Shown: positions 1 to 5,604, counted from the first letter of the stretch. The stretch is 5,910 nt of DNA from an uncultured Clostridia bacterium (GCA_904502105.1 CAJGDF010000119.1:1-5910), one strand, 5' to 3'. A program made the numbers and translations. Notes: generated by a model not told the origin, from the letters alone.

Positions 1-303
1 CAGCTTCTTTCTATCGCAAGAGCAGTTCTTGCAGACCCCAAAATCCTTATTCTGGACGAAGCTACTTCTTCCATAGATACAAGAACCGAAATGAATATTC
101 AGAAAGCAATGTTGAGGCTTATGAAGGGTAAAACTAGCTTTATTATTGCGCACCGTCTTTCTACTATAAGAGATGCTGATGATATACTTGTAATCGATGG
201 CGGACGTATAGTTGAAAACGGAGACCATAAGACTTTACTTGAGAAAAAAGGTCATTATTGGAAGCTTTATCAGTCTCAATTTACTCGCAGTGATGCTGTT
301 TGA
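1..303 (+). CDS. ABC exporter ATP-binding protein, C-terminal fragment (5' end outside window)
   Basis: This is the last 100 codons of an ABC transporter nucleotide-binding domain, open from base 1 and ending in TGA at 301-303. The visible part begins just after where the ABC signature (LSGGQ-type) should be. Walker B with the catalytic Glu is [12 protein letters not shown] (fragment residues 15-26, D19/E20), followed by the D-loop. The H-loop switch histidine is H51 in the AHRLSTI motif. The order, and the tail with IVENGDH and the [10 protein letters not shown] ending, is typical of exporters with a fused transmembrane domain (MsbA/LmrA-like type), which pump lipids, peptides or drugs out of the cell using ATP. 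The substrate cannot be read from this fragment. All visible motifs are intact, so the protein is probably functional. No convincing terminator follows the stop codon. Confidence 0.95.
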   Translation, partial: QLLSIARAVLADPKILILDEATSSIDTRTEMNIQKAMLRLMKGKTSFIIAHRLSTIRDADDILVIDGGRIVENGDHKTLLEKKGHYWKLYQSQFTRSDAV

Positions 304-357
304 TTATATTTTTAATAATATCAAATTTGACAAAACTGTGAAAATCTCTTTTTGGGA

Positions 358-386
358 TTGACAAAGTGAAGCGGTTGTGTTAATAT
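358..386 (+). promoter_or_regulatory. Predicted sigma-A type promoter for the VanY-like gene
   Basis: A perfect -35 hexamer TTGACA (358-363) is followed by a 17-bp spacer and TAATAT (381-386), which matches the -10 consensus at four of six positions. Transcription would start near 393, giving a leader of about 40 nt before the TTG start at 435. A second TTGACA at 327-332, 31 bp upstream, has no matching -10 box at the right distance and may be a decoy or part of a regulator site. The call rests on consensus match only. Confidence 0.6.
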
Positions 387-399
387 GTTTACATAAACA
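386..399. promoter_or_regulatory. Perfect palindrome at the predicted transcription start (possible operator)
   Basis: TGTTTA-CA-TAAACA is a perfect 6-bp inverted repeat with a 2-bp centre. It overlaps the last base of the -10 box and the expected start site, the classical place for a repressor operator. It is too short and AT-rich to be a terminator. No regulator gene is in the window, so the partner is unknown. Confidence 0.35.
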
Positions 400-421
400 A
401 CATAGTAAATTTTCAAATGTC

Positions 422-428
422 GAGGTGA
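422..428 (+). promoter_or_regulatory. Ribosome binding site that fixes the TTG start of the VanY-like gene
   Basis: GAGGTGA lies 6 nt before the TTG at 435-437. This near-ideal Shine-Dalgarno sequence and spacing supports TTG over the next in-frame ATG at 462, which would cut into the short cytoplasmic tail ahead of the membrane helix. Confidence 0.8.
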
Positions 429-434
429 ATTTAT

Positions 435-1322
435 TTGAACGGAAAAAGCTATAGCGATCCTATGACGATAGGTGTTATCGCTGTTGTTTGCATAGCTTTT
501 GTTCTTTCTGTTTATTTCTTTGCCTCGATGTTTGTTTTTACAGGTCAAGAAATTATTTATGATTTACCTGATGACAGTGTGTCAAACAATAACGATGAAC
601 CTGTTGTTGATCCCGAGATAGAAGCAAAGATCAAAACGTTAAAGAAAGAAATAGAAACATACGATAAAATTCTTTCTTCGAATTATATGTTGCTGGTTAA
701 TAAATCCAATCCTATTCCTGAAGATTTTAATCAGATTTCACTTATGGACACAGAATCAAACCCTGCAGTTAAGCTTGAGGCTGTTACCGCTATAAAAATT
801 CAAGAATTTATTGATGCGGCAAAACAGGCAGGGTATACATGTAAAGTTATTTCAGGTTATAAATCATTTACAGATCAGGAAACACTTTATAATCAGGCTT
901 TTCAGAGCGAAATCAATGCAGGATATACTGCTGAAGAAGCAGAGTTAAGGGTTGGTCTTACTGTGGCAAAACCCGGATATAGTGAGTTTGAAACAGGATA
1001 TACTGTTTGTATTGCTGAAACATCTTCCATGACAAAAGATGAGATGTTAAATTCTGATCTATACAAATATATCTCCGAAAATATATATAAATACGGATTT
1101 ATTCTTCGTTATCCCGAAGGTAAAAAAGATATAACAGGATTTGAATTTGATCCGTTTTGTTACAGATATATAGGTGATATCGGTGTTTCAGACGGTGTTC
1201 TTTCTATGAGTCATGCTCAGTATATTTATGAAAAGAGTATGTCCTTTGAAGAATATATTGACTACATAAAAGCAAAACGCTCTTATGCTGTGCAAAATTT
1301 AAATGTATCAACAGCTGAATGA
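435..1322 (+). CDS. Membrane-anchored VanY/M15-type protein lacking the zinc ligands (predicted pseudo-carboxypeptidase)
   Basis: This 295-residue protein has a short N-terminal tail, one membrane helix (about residues 11-36) and a charged, helical linker (about 60-82) that should hold the rest outside the cell. Residues 110-250 follow the VanY/DacB-type D-Ala-D-Ala carboxypeptidase fold (peptidase family M15B). Landmarks are SGYKS (140-144, usually SGYRS), AKPGYSE (178-184), the GFILRYPEGK strand (221-230) and YRYIGD (243-248). The catalytic positions are changed. In the usual SxHxxGxAxD motif the His is F185 and the Asp is C192. In the usual EPWH motif the Glu is D239, the Trp F241 and the His C242. 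All three zinc ligands are therefore gone, and peptidase activity is not expected. The reading frame is intact and the fold motifs persist, so it is not an ordinary decayed gene. It may bind peptidoglycan stems or a wall enzyme without cutting; this is inference. It has its own predicted promoter and starts at TTG. Confidence 0.85.
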   Translation: MNGKSYSDPMTIGVIAVVCIAFVLSVYFFASMFVFTGQEIIYDLPDDSVSNNNDEPVVDPEIEAKIKTLKKEIETYDKILSSNYMLLVNKSNPIPEDFNQISLMDTESNPAVKLEAVTAIKIQEFIDAAKQAGYTCKVISGYKSFTDQETLYNQAFQSEINAGYTAEEAELRVGLTVAKPGYSEFETGYTVCIAETSSMTKDEMLNSDLYKYISENIYKYGFILRYPEGKKDITGFEFDPFCYRYIGDIGVSDGVLSMSHAQYIYEKSMSFEEYIDYIKAKRSYAVQNLNVSTAE

Positions 1323-1367
1323 TCAGCTTTGATTTAATAAAAAAACTAAAAAAATTCTTTATAGAAG

Positions 1368-1373
1368 AAGGTG
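1368..1373 (+). promoter_or_regulatory. Ribosome binding site that decides the start of the oxidoreductase gene
   Basis: AAGGTG, within the purine run from 1363, sits 6 nt before ATG at 1380. The in-frame GTG at 1371 lies inside this site, so it cannot also be the start. This gives an N-terminus MAIKLGIIGYGG, with the nucleotide-binding strand at the usual place near the start. Confidence 0.85.
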
Positions 1374-1379
1374 CTTTTT

Positions 1380-2429
1380 ATGGCAATTAAACTTGGTATT
1401 ATCGGTTATGGCGGTATGGCTCATTGGCACAAAGACAGTGTTAAATCTATACCTGACTGTGATGTAATCGGTGTATACGACATTGATCCCGCAAAGGTTG
1501 CAGAAGCAAGAGAACAGGGCATGATCGGCTTTGATACTCTTGATGAACTTCTTGCTAATGAAGACATTAACCTTTGTCTCGTTGCTACTCCCAACCAGGT
1601 ACATAAAGAACTCACAATCGCAGCTCTTAATGCCGGTAAAAACGTAGTATGTGAAAAACCTGTTACTCTTACCGTTGCTGACCTCGACGAAATGATCGCC
1701 GCAGCAGAAAAGAACAACAAGATCTTCACTGTACATCAGAACAGACGTTGGGATGCTGACTATCTCGTAGCTAAAAAAGTATTTGAAAGCGGCGTTCTCG
1801 GTGATGTATTCACCATTCAGTCCAGACTCCACGGTACCGGCGGTATTATGCACGGTTGGCGTGCTCTTCCCGAATGCGGCGGCGGTATGGTATATGACTG
1901 GGGCGTACATTTCATTGACCAGATCTGCAACATGGTTCCCGGTAAGATTACTGACATCAGCGCAGACCTTCACAGCGTTAAAAATCTTCTTATCGATGAC
2001 TATTTCATGGCTCAGCTTAAGTTTGATTCCGGTGTTCAGGTAATGATCGAAATCGGTACATTCCTCCTCAAGCCCACACCTCGTTGGTATATGGCAGGTA
2101 ATGCAGGTACAATGCAGATCGATAACTTTGACGGTAAGACCGGTGGTATCACTAAAGTTTCTAAACTTGCTGAACTTATTCCTCCCGTTATAGTTAATAC
2201 TCCTGCTGGCCCGACCAGAACATTTGCACCTCAGCCTCCTGAAACTCTCGAACAGCTTCCTCTCCCCGGTTGGGAAGGCGGTTGGGGCGATTTCTACAAA
2301 AACGTGGATGCCGCTATTCAGGGCAAAGAAGAGCTTATTGTTAAACCTTATCAGGTTAGACGTGTTCTCGGTGTTCTTGAAAAGATTTTTGAATCTGCGA
2401 AGACCGGCCACTCTGTTAAATACGAATAA
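1380..2429 (+). CDS. Gfo/Idh/MocA family NAD(P)-dependent oxidoreductase
   Basis: This is a 349-residue cytoplasmic dehydrogenase of the Gfo/Idh/MocA family, which typically oxidises or reduces sugars, inositols or related polyols with NAD(P). The N-terminal Rossmann fold is clear: GIIGYGGMA (6-14) is the dinucleotide loop and D34 follows the second strand. CEKPVT (91-96) carries the family EKP lysine K93, likely catalytic. GGGMVYDWGVHFID (167-180) is the conserved substrate-site motif with D173, H177 and D180. The C-terminal alpha/beta domain runs to about residue 340. Length is normal for the family. The exact substrate cannot be assigned and no sugar transporter or kinase lies next to it. 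It follows the VanY-like gene by 57 bp and may be cotranscribed with it; no clear separate promoter is visible. Codon choice is strikingly biased: the gene has no TTA, CTA or TCA codons, while neighbours use TTA freely. This suggests high expression or a different history. Confidence 0.93.
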   Translation: MAIKLGIIGYGGMAHWHKDSVKSIPDCDVIGVYDIDPAKVAEAREQGMIGFDTLDELLANEDINLCLVATPNQVHKELTIAALNAGKNVVCEKPVTLTVADLDEMIAAAEKNNKIFTVHQNRRWDADYLVAKKVFESGVLGDVFTIQSRLHGTGGIMHGWRALPECGGGMVYDWGVHFIDQICNMVPGKITDISADLHSVKNLLIDDYFMAQLKFDSGVQVMIEIGTFLLKPTPRWYMAGNAGTMQIDNFDGKTGGITKVSKLAELIPPVIVNTPAGPTRTFAPQPPETLEQLPLPGWEGGWGDFYKNVDAAIQGKEELIVKPYQVRRVLGVLEKIFESAKTGHSVKYE

Positions 2430-2466
2430 AAATCTTCTTCTAAACTGAAGAATAAATAATTTATAA

Positions 2467-2512
2467 GAACGTGCGGCATTTGTGTGTAACTATGCCGTGC
2501 GTTCATTTTTTT
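2467..2512 (+). terminator. Strong intrinsic terminator after the oxidoreductase gene
   Basis: The arms 2467-2479 and 2492-2504 form a 13-bp stem with two G-U wobbles (GAACGUGCGGCAU against AUGCCGUGCGUUC), a 12-nt loop and a run of seven T at 2506-2512. A smaller 6-bp hairpin (TTCTTC at 2435-2440 with GAAGAA at 2447-2452) lies just before it. The structure ends the upstream unit and comes only 13 bp before the next start codon. Confidence 0.9.
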
Positions 2513-2525
2513 ATTCCTAATTATT

Positions 2526-4424
2526 ATGAAAAAATATCTTTTTGTCGCCTTTTTATTTGTTTTTATATCATTGTGTTCCTGCTCTGAAACAACTCAGCTT
2601 CTGGATCGGTATTACAATGAAAAAAATGAAATTGAAGTTCAGCTAAATGATACTTCTTTATCTGAAATAGAACGAAACTCACTTTTAAATAAGCTTTCGT
2701 CGATCGAAAAAAAGATTTCAAACACCGCATCTGTATTTGCGGTCAACATTTTACCTGACTCCCTTGATTTAGGTAATATACCTTTTGCCTCTGAAGATCT
2801 TTCAAAAATAGGTGAATGGTATTATAATAATATTATTTATCCGTTATATTGCTATGAGTCAGATTATGCGTCTATTTCAATAAATAAAGAAGAGAACTTT
2901 AATTCTCAAGAGAAATTTTATATTATCAGCTATCATCTTCTTCAAAAATATTCAAATTTACTTACGGATAAATATTCTTTTTTGACTGTTTCACTTGAGT
3001 CAATGTCCCGTTTATCTTTTGAGTTATTTGGTGAAGATATTGATAGCTCGTCTGTTATGCAATATTCTCCAGAAACAAAAAGATATTCAATTCCTTTTTT
3101 TGATTTCGAATCTCGTTTATTGGTTCCGATTTTAAATGGTTCAAAACTGAAAGATGTAACGAAAACAGAGATTTCTGTAAATTATGCAGAACGGTCTCTT
3201 TCAAAATCCATTTATTCTGAAACATTTGTTTTTGAAAGAAACGGTGACAGTTCATTCAAACTGTATTCAAGAGTACGAAATAATCAAAGTATATCCCTTA
3301 TAGATCCGAATTTTTTAAACGTCTCGGAAAGTGATATATTTATCATAGAACCTTCAATACTTTTTCCCGAAAAGATAACTGAGAAAGATTTGAGATCAAA
3401 AGGTCAACTTCTTTCCGATCATTACGGTTCGTTGCTTGATAATTATAACGGTACTATATGTTCTTTCGATGATTTATCGTTATCTTCTTTGCTTAATATG
3501 TTTATTTTGATGCAGGATAATATTGTAAGTATTATAGAAGAGGCATCCGATTCATATATCTATCTTGGTATTCCTGCTGATTACATAAAAAAACAGGCTT
3601 CTCTGTATTTTAAGAATGTTTCGGTTGATCTTGCCTCAACCGAACATTATTACGAATCGCTTGACGTCTATTTGATTAAGATTTCAGACATATCCCGTAT
3701 AACGTACAATAAACAAGTATTGGATGTTTTTGAGCTTGAAAACGGCCGTATACGTCTTGAGACAGCGCTTTTTAATCCTTCAAATTTCATACAGCTTATT
3801 GCTAAAGAAGTTGTTATTTTTGAACCCAAGCCGGACGGAGCCTATTTTATTTTAAGCAGACATTATAATATGTACACAGCTTCACCGATAAACGTTGTTA
3901 TGGCTGATATTGTACCTTGTTTCCCGGACAGTTATCCCGATACGTCTTCTTCTGATATTGTTAAAGGTACATGGTTATATAAAAATTACGGTAATTTAAT
4001 TGATTTTGAGTTTGTATCCACAAATCAACTTTCATCGGAGAAGCTTGCATCATTTGCACTTGAACGGTTGTTTGAGACAGAAGATTTTAAATCCATAGCA
4101 CCTCTTTCGAATAATATTGCTTTCCCTAAAGCTTTAGTTGAAGAACAAATAAGACTATATTTCGGGGAAACAAACTTTGTTGCAGAATATGTTTCTTATT
4201 ATGACCATAATACTGAATGTTTTTATGTTAACCCTTGGGAGGTAAAACATAAAATAACTTCCGGTACTGTCGTAAGTTCCGGAAGTTCAGATGGTAATAT
4301 ATTTACTGTATATGTTGAAAATCAGAAAACAAATGATAGAATGCGTCCTTCTCAATATATTTTAACATTCTATGAGTTGGAGAATAAATCCTTCCGATTT
4401 GTTTCAGCGGTCACGCTTCAGTAA
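2526..4424 (+). CDS. Large hypothetical lipoprotein, apparently three internal repeats
   Basis: I do not recognise this 632-residue protein. It begins with a lipoprotein signal: KK at 2-3, a hydrophobic stretch at 4-16, and a lipobox L16-C17-S18-C19, with C19 the likely lipidated residue. The mature protein would be tethered to the outer face of the membrane. Residues 22-66 are charged and look like a helical hairpin or coiled coil. After that, three regions share a layout (about 128-253, 317-450 and 501-632). Each has a helix, a segment ending in a phenylalanine-rich turn (LSFELF at 163-168, ASLYF at 358-362, IRLYF at 542-546), a tyrosine-rich strand region, and a closing strand (FKLYSR, AYFILSR, FRFVSA). 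The similarity was judged by eye and is weak. The start has no recognisable Shine-Dalgarno sequence and follows a terminator by 13 bp, yet the signal peptide begins exactly there, so the start is probably right. The 3' end overlaps the convergent Nudix gene by 21 bp. The gene is AT-rich with many TTA codons, unlike the gene before it. Confidence 0.85.
   Translation: MKKYLFVAFLFVFISLCSCSETTQLLDRYYNEKNEIEVQLNDTSLSEIERNSLLNKLSSIEKKISNTASVFAVNILPDSLDLGNIPFASEDLSKIGEWYYNNIIYPLYCYESDYASISINKEENFNSQEKFYIISYHLLQKYSNLLTDKYSFLTVSLESMSRLSFELFGEDIDSSSVMQYSPETKRYSIPFFDFESRLLVPILNGSKLKDVTKTEISVNYAERSLSKSIYSETFVFERNGDSSFKLYSRVRNNQSISLIDPNFLNVSESDIFIIEPSILFPEKITEKDLRSKGQLLSDHYGSLLDNYNGTICSFDDLSLSSLLNMFILMQDNIVSIIEEASDSYIYLGIPADYIKKQASLYFKNVSVDLASTEHYYESLDVYLIKISDISRITYNKQVLDVFELENGRIRLETALFNPSNFIQLIAKEVVIFEPKPDGAYFILSRHYNMYTASPINVVMADIVPCFPDSYPDTSSSDIVKGTWLYKNYGNLIDFEFVSTNQLSSEKLASFALERLFETEDFKSIAPLSNNIAFPKALVEEQIRLYFGETNFVAEYVSYYDHNTECFYVNPWEVKHKITSGTVVSSGSSDGNIFTVYVENQKTNDRMRPSQYILTFYELENKSFRFVSAVTLQ
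3615..3648. repeat. Long inverted repeat inside the lipoprotein gene
   Basis: Arms 3615-3628 and 3636-3648 pair over 13 bp (AATGTT plus CGGTTGA with their complements) with a single bulged T at 3621 and a 7-nt loop. It lies in codons 364-374, in the second repeat region. Neither side has a T-run, so it is not an obvious terminator on either strand. Confidence 0.5.
4251..4287 (-). terminator. Candidate terminator of the Nudix operon, inside the opposing lipoprotein gene
   Basis: A perfect 9-bp inverted repeat, AACTTCCGG (4256-4264) and CCGGAAGTT (4279-4287), encloses a 14-nt loop. Read on the minus strand it is followed by ATTTTATGTTTT, as expected for an intrinsic terminator. It lies about 120 nt beyond the Nudix stop codon at 4404-4406. 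On the plus strand no T-run follows, so the polarity fits the minus-strand unit. Confidence 0.5.
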
Positions 4425-4946
4425 AAGGTAAGCTTTTAAAACGGCTGTCTGCGTTTTACTGTCTGGTATCTTGCCATTCATTATCTCTTTTACAAAATCA
4501 TCAATATTAACCTTTTCGACCTCGACGAATTCATCCTCGTCGGGGTCTTGTTCTACAAAAGAAAGATCTGTAGCAAGATACATATGTATAATTTCATCCA
4601 AAAAAGCAGGGGATGTGTAGAGTTCTCCAAGGTATTCATAATTATTGGCAATTATTCCTGTTTCTTCCCTGAGTTCGCGGGCTGCACCTTCAAGCGGTGT
4701 TTCTCTTGCATCGAGTTTGCCTGCCGGTATTTCGGCTATAACATCATTGAATGGATACCTGAATTGTTTAACAAGGTATATATTGTTATTGTTGTCTACG
4801 GCAACAACACAAACCGCACCCTGATGACGTATAACCTCTCTGACGGCATTTTTGCCGTTGGGGAGGGTAACATCATCCTTGAATAAATGCACGATAATTC
4901 CGTCATATATAAGCTCTCCGCCTATACGTGTTTCTTTCATGTCCAT
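4404..4946 (-). CDS. nudF: Nudix hydrolase, ADP-ribose pyrophosphatase type
   Basis: This 180-residue cytoplasmic enzyme most likely cleaves ADP-ribose to AMP and ribose 5-phosphate, a housecleaning step in nucleotide-sugar metabolism. The complete Nudix box is present: G76, five residues, E82, seven residues, then REL-REETG (R90 to G97) with the metal-binding glutamates E91, E94 and E95. The ADP-ribose subclass is suggested by QFRYP (61-65), EIPAGK (72-77) just before the box, and TSPAFLDE (111-118) after it, close to the usual SPG-x-x-DE pattern with Ala for Gly. Length is normal. The start ATG at 4946-4944 follows TGAGGT, which overlaps the stop codon of the preceding YdcZ-type gene, so the two are probably translationally coupled. 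Its last 21 bp overlap the end of the convergent lipoprotein gene. Another nucleoside diphosphate sugar substrate remains possible. Confidence 0.93.
   Translation of the reverse strand: MDMKETRIGGELIYDGIIVHLFKDDVTLPNGKNAVREVIRHQGAVCVVAVDNNNNIYLVKQFRYPFNDVIAEIPAGKLDARETPLEGAARELREETGIIANNYEYLGELYTSPAFLDEIIHMYLATDLSFVEQDPDEDEFVEVEKVNIDDFVKEIMNGKIPDSKTQTAVLKAYLLLKRDR
4518..4554 (+). terminator. Candidate terminator of the lipoprotein gene, inside the opposing Nudix gene
   Basis: GACCTCGACGA (4518-4528) and TCGTCGGGGTC (4537-4547) form an 11-bp stem with one U-G wobble and an 8-nt loop, followed by TTGTTCT. The wobble pairs only in plus-strand RNA; on the minus strand it is an A-C mismatch. It lies 94 nt past the lipoprotein stop. 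The T-run is imperfect, and the acidic stretch encoded here (around DPDEDEF of the Nudix protein) could produce such symmetry by chance, so this is tentative. Confidence 0.38.
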
Positions 4947-4955
4947 ATAATTACC

Positions 4956-5381
4956 TCACTTGATTTTAAATACTACTATTCCAACTGTCAAAATAATAAG
5001 TCCTAATATTTTGTTTAATCCGAACGGTGCTTTGTCTGTACCAAATATTCCCCAAAAATCTATTCCGGCGGCTACAAGTAATTGTGAAACAAGAATTACC
5101 GAAACAGCAATAGCAGGAGATGAATTACTCATTGCAAGCATTACAGTTACAGTTATTAAAACACCGAGGGCACCGCCAGTCAGATAATACCAATCTGTTT
5201 TAAAAAGTGATGAAATATCACCTTTACCGAAGATATAGGCTACTGCTAACGATAATACAAATGCTGTCCCCTGAACGAATGCATTTGTTTCCAAAACACC
5301 GATCTTTTCGCCAAGACGAGTGTTTAACACTCCTTGTAAGCTCATTATTGCGCCTGCAATAATAGCGTAAATATAACTCAA
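4956..5381 (-). CDS. DMT-family membrane protein, YdcZ (DUF606) type
   Basis: This 141-residue protein has five predicted membrane helices (about residues 3-20, 32-52, 66-84, 88-108 and 122-139). The first helix with AGAIMSLQGVLNTRLGE (9-25) matches the conserved start of the YdcZ/DUF606 family, small relatives of drug/metabolite transporters; the substrate is not known. A frame start exists at 5423 (TTG), but the TTG at 5381-5379 is preferred: AGGGGA lies 6 nt upstream, and translation from there gives MSYIYAIIAGAI, which fits the family N-terminus and length. The extra 14 codons would be charged and unlike the family. The gene follows the OadG-like gene after 82 bp and is coupled to the Nudix gene downstream. 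Its ribosome binding site lies in a strong predicted hairpin. Confidence 0.88.
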   Translation of the reverse strand: MSYIYAIIAGAIMSLQGVLNTRLGEKIGVLETNAFVQGTAFVLSLAVAYIFGKGDISSLFKTDWYYLTGGALGVLITVTVMLAMSNSSPAIAVSVILVSQLLVAAGIDFWGIFGTDKAPFGLNKILGLIILTVGIVVFKIK

Positions 5382-5387
5382 ATAAAT

Positions 5388-5440
5388 TCCCCTCGAACAT
5401 ATATTATCATTTTCCTTGATCAATAGTATGTCCGAGGGGA
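5388..5440 (-). promoter_or_regulatory. Leader hairpin sequestering the ribosome binding site of the YdcZ-type gene
   Basis: Read on the minus strand, UCCCCUCGGACAUA (5440-5427) pairs with UAUGUUCGAGGGGA (5401-5388) over 14 bp, all Watson-Crick except one G-U wobble that pairs only in minus-strand RNA. The 25-nt loop contains the palindrome TTGATCAA (5416-5423). The downstream arm holds the whole AGGGGA Shine-Dalgarno site (5393-5388) for the TTG start at 5381. It could block translation until opened by a ribosome, protein or ligand. It could also act as a weak terminator after the sodium-pump genes, since AATTTATTT follows, though that is not a clean T-run. Confidence 0.6.
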
Positions 5441-5463
5441 GAGATTTTATTATCTGTTTTTAA

Positions 5464-5604
5464 TTACTGATTATCTTTTTTCTCGGAAAATGCTTTACCA
5501 AGGATCCAGATTATAGCCATAATTAAGCCAATTACAATGAATATACCGAGCATACCGAGCCCCATGATGGGAAGAGAATCTAAAAGAGCTTTAAAATTAA
5601 ACAT
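5464..5604 (-). CDS. OadG-like small subunit of the Na+-translocating decarboxylase
   Basis: This 46-codon gene runs from ATG at 5604-5602 to TAA at 5466-5464. It starts MFNFKALLDSLPIMGLGMLG, has one membrane helix (about residues 13-36, rich in G, I, L and V) and ends in a charged tail (KAFSEKKDNQ). The GLGM-GIF pattern before a single helix resembles the start of OadG-type gamma subunits, which anchor and assemble decarboxylase sodium pumps. Full-length OadG is roughly twice as long, so this is a minimal version, like the proteins I recall being named OadG-related small transporter subunit. The ribosome binding site AAGGAGAT (5618-5611) overlaps the stop codon of the beta-subunit gene, with 6 nt to the ATG, implying translational coupling. 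The strong site, the membrane helix and the position beside oadB make it a real gene despite its size. Confidence 0.85.
   Translation of the reverse strand: MFNFKALLDSLPIMGLGMLGIFIVIGLIMAIIWILGKAFSEKKDNQ

Noticed and set aside
301..331. AT-rich imperfect symmetry after the ABC gene as a terminator
   Set aside because: The arms match only in part and contain almost no G-C pairs.
321..548. A 75-codon minus-strand frame across the promoter region and start of the VanY-like gene
   Set aside because: No ribosome binding site, no recognisable domain, and it overlaps a well-supported promoter and gene start on the plus strand.
1313..1328. AGCTGA/TCAGCT hairpin around the VanY-like stop codon as a terminator
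   Set aside because: Only a 6-bp stem with a 4-nt loop, and no proper T-run follows; not enough to call.
1359..2411. A 350-codon open frame on the minus strand, opposite the oxidoreductase gene
   Set aside because: It is in codon register with the sense gene and is open only because that gene avoids TTA, CTA and TCA. Its translation has no recognisable domain, and the sense strand encodes a clear Gfo/Idh/MocA enzyme with a good ribosome binding site.
4438..4457. AAAACG/CGTTTT inverted repeat just past the lipoprotein stop as a bidirectional terminator
   Set aside because: The 6-bp stem has only two G-C pairs; the stronger hairpins at 4256-4287 and 4518-4547 are better candidates.
4548..4886. 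A 112-codon plus-strand frame opposite the Nudix gene
   Set aside because: Cysteine-rich antisense translation without domain features; the opposing strand has a complete Nudix box.
4960..5187. A 75-codon plus-strand frame opposite the YdcZ-type gene
   Set aside because: It is an antisense shadow of a membrane protein gene and has no ribosome binding site or recognisable domain.
5382..5423. Upstream TTG (5423) as the start of the YdcZ-type gene
   Set aside because: It would add 14 polar residues not typical of the family and has a poor ribosome binding site; the TTG at 5381 has AGGGGA at the right spacing and gives the family N-terminus.
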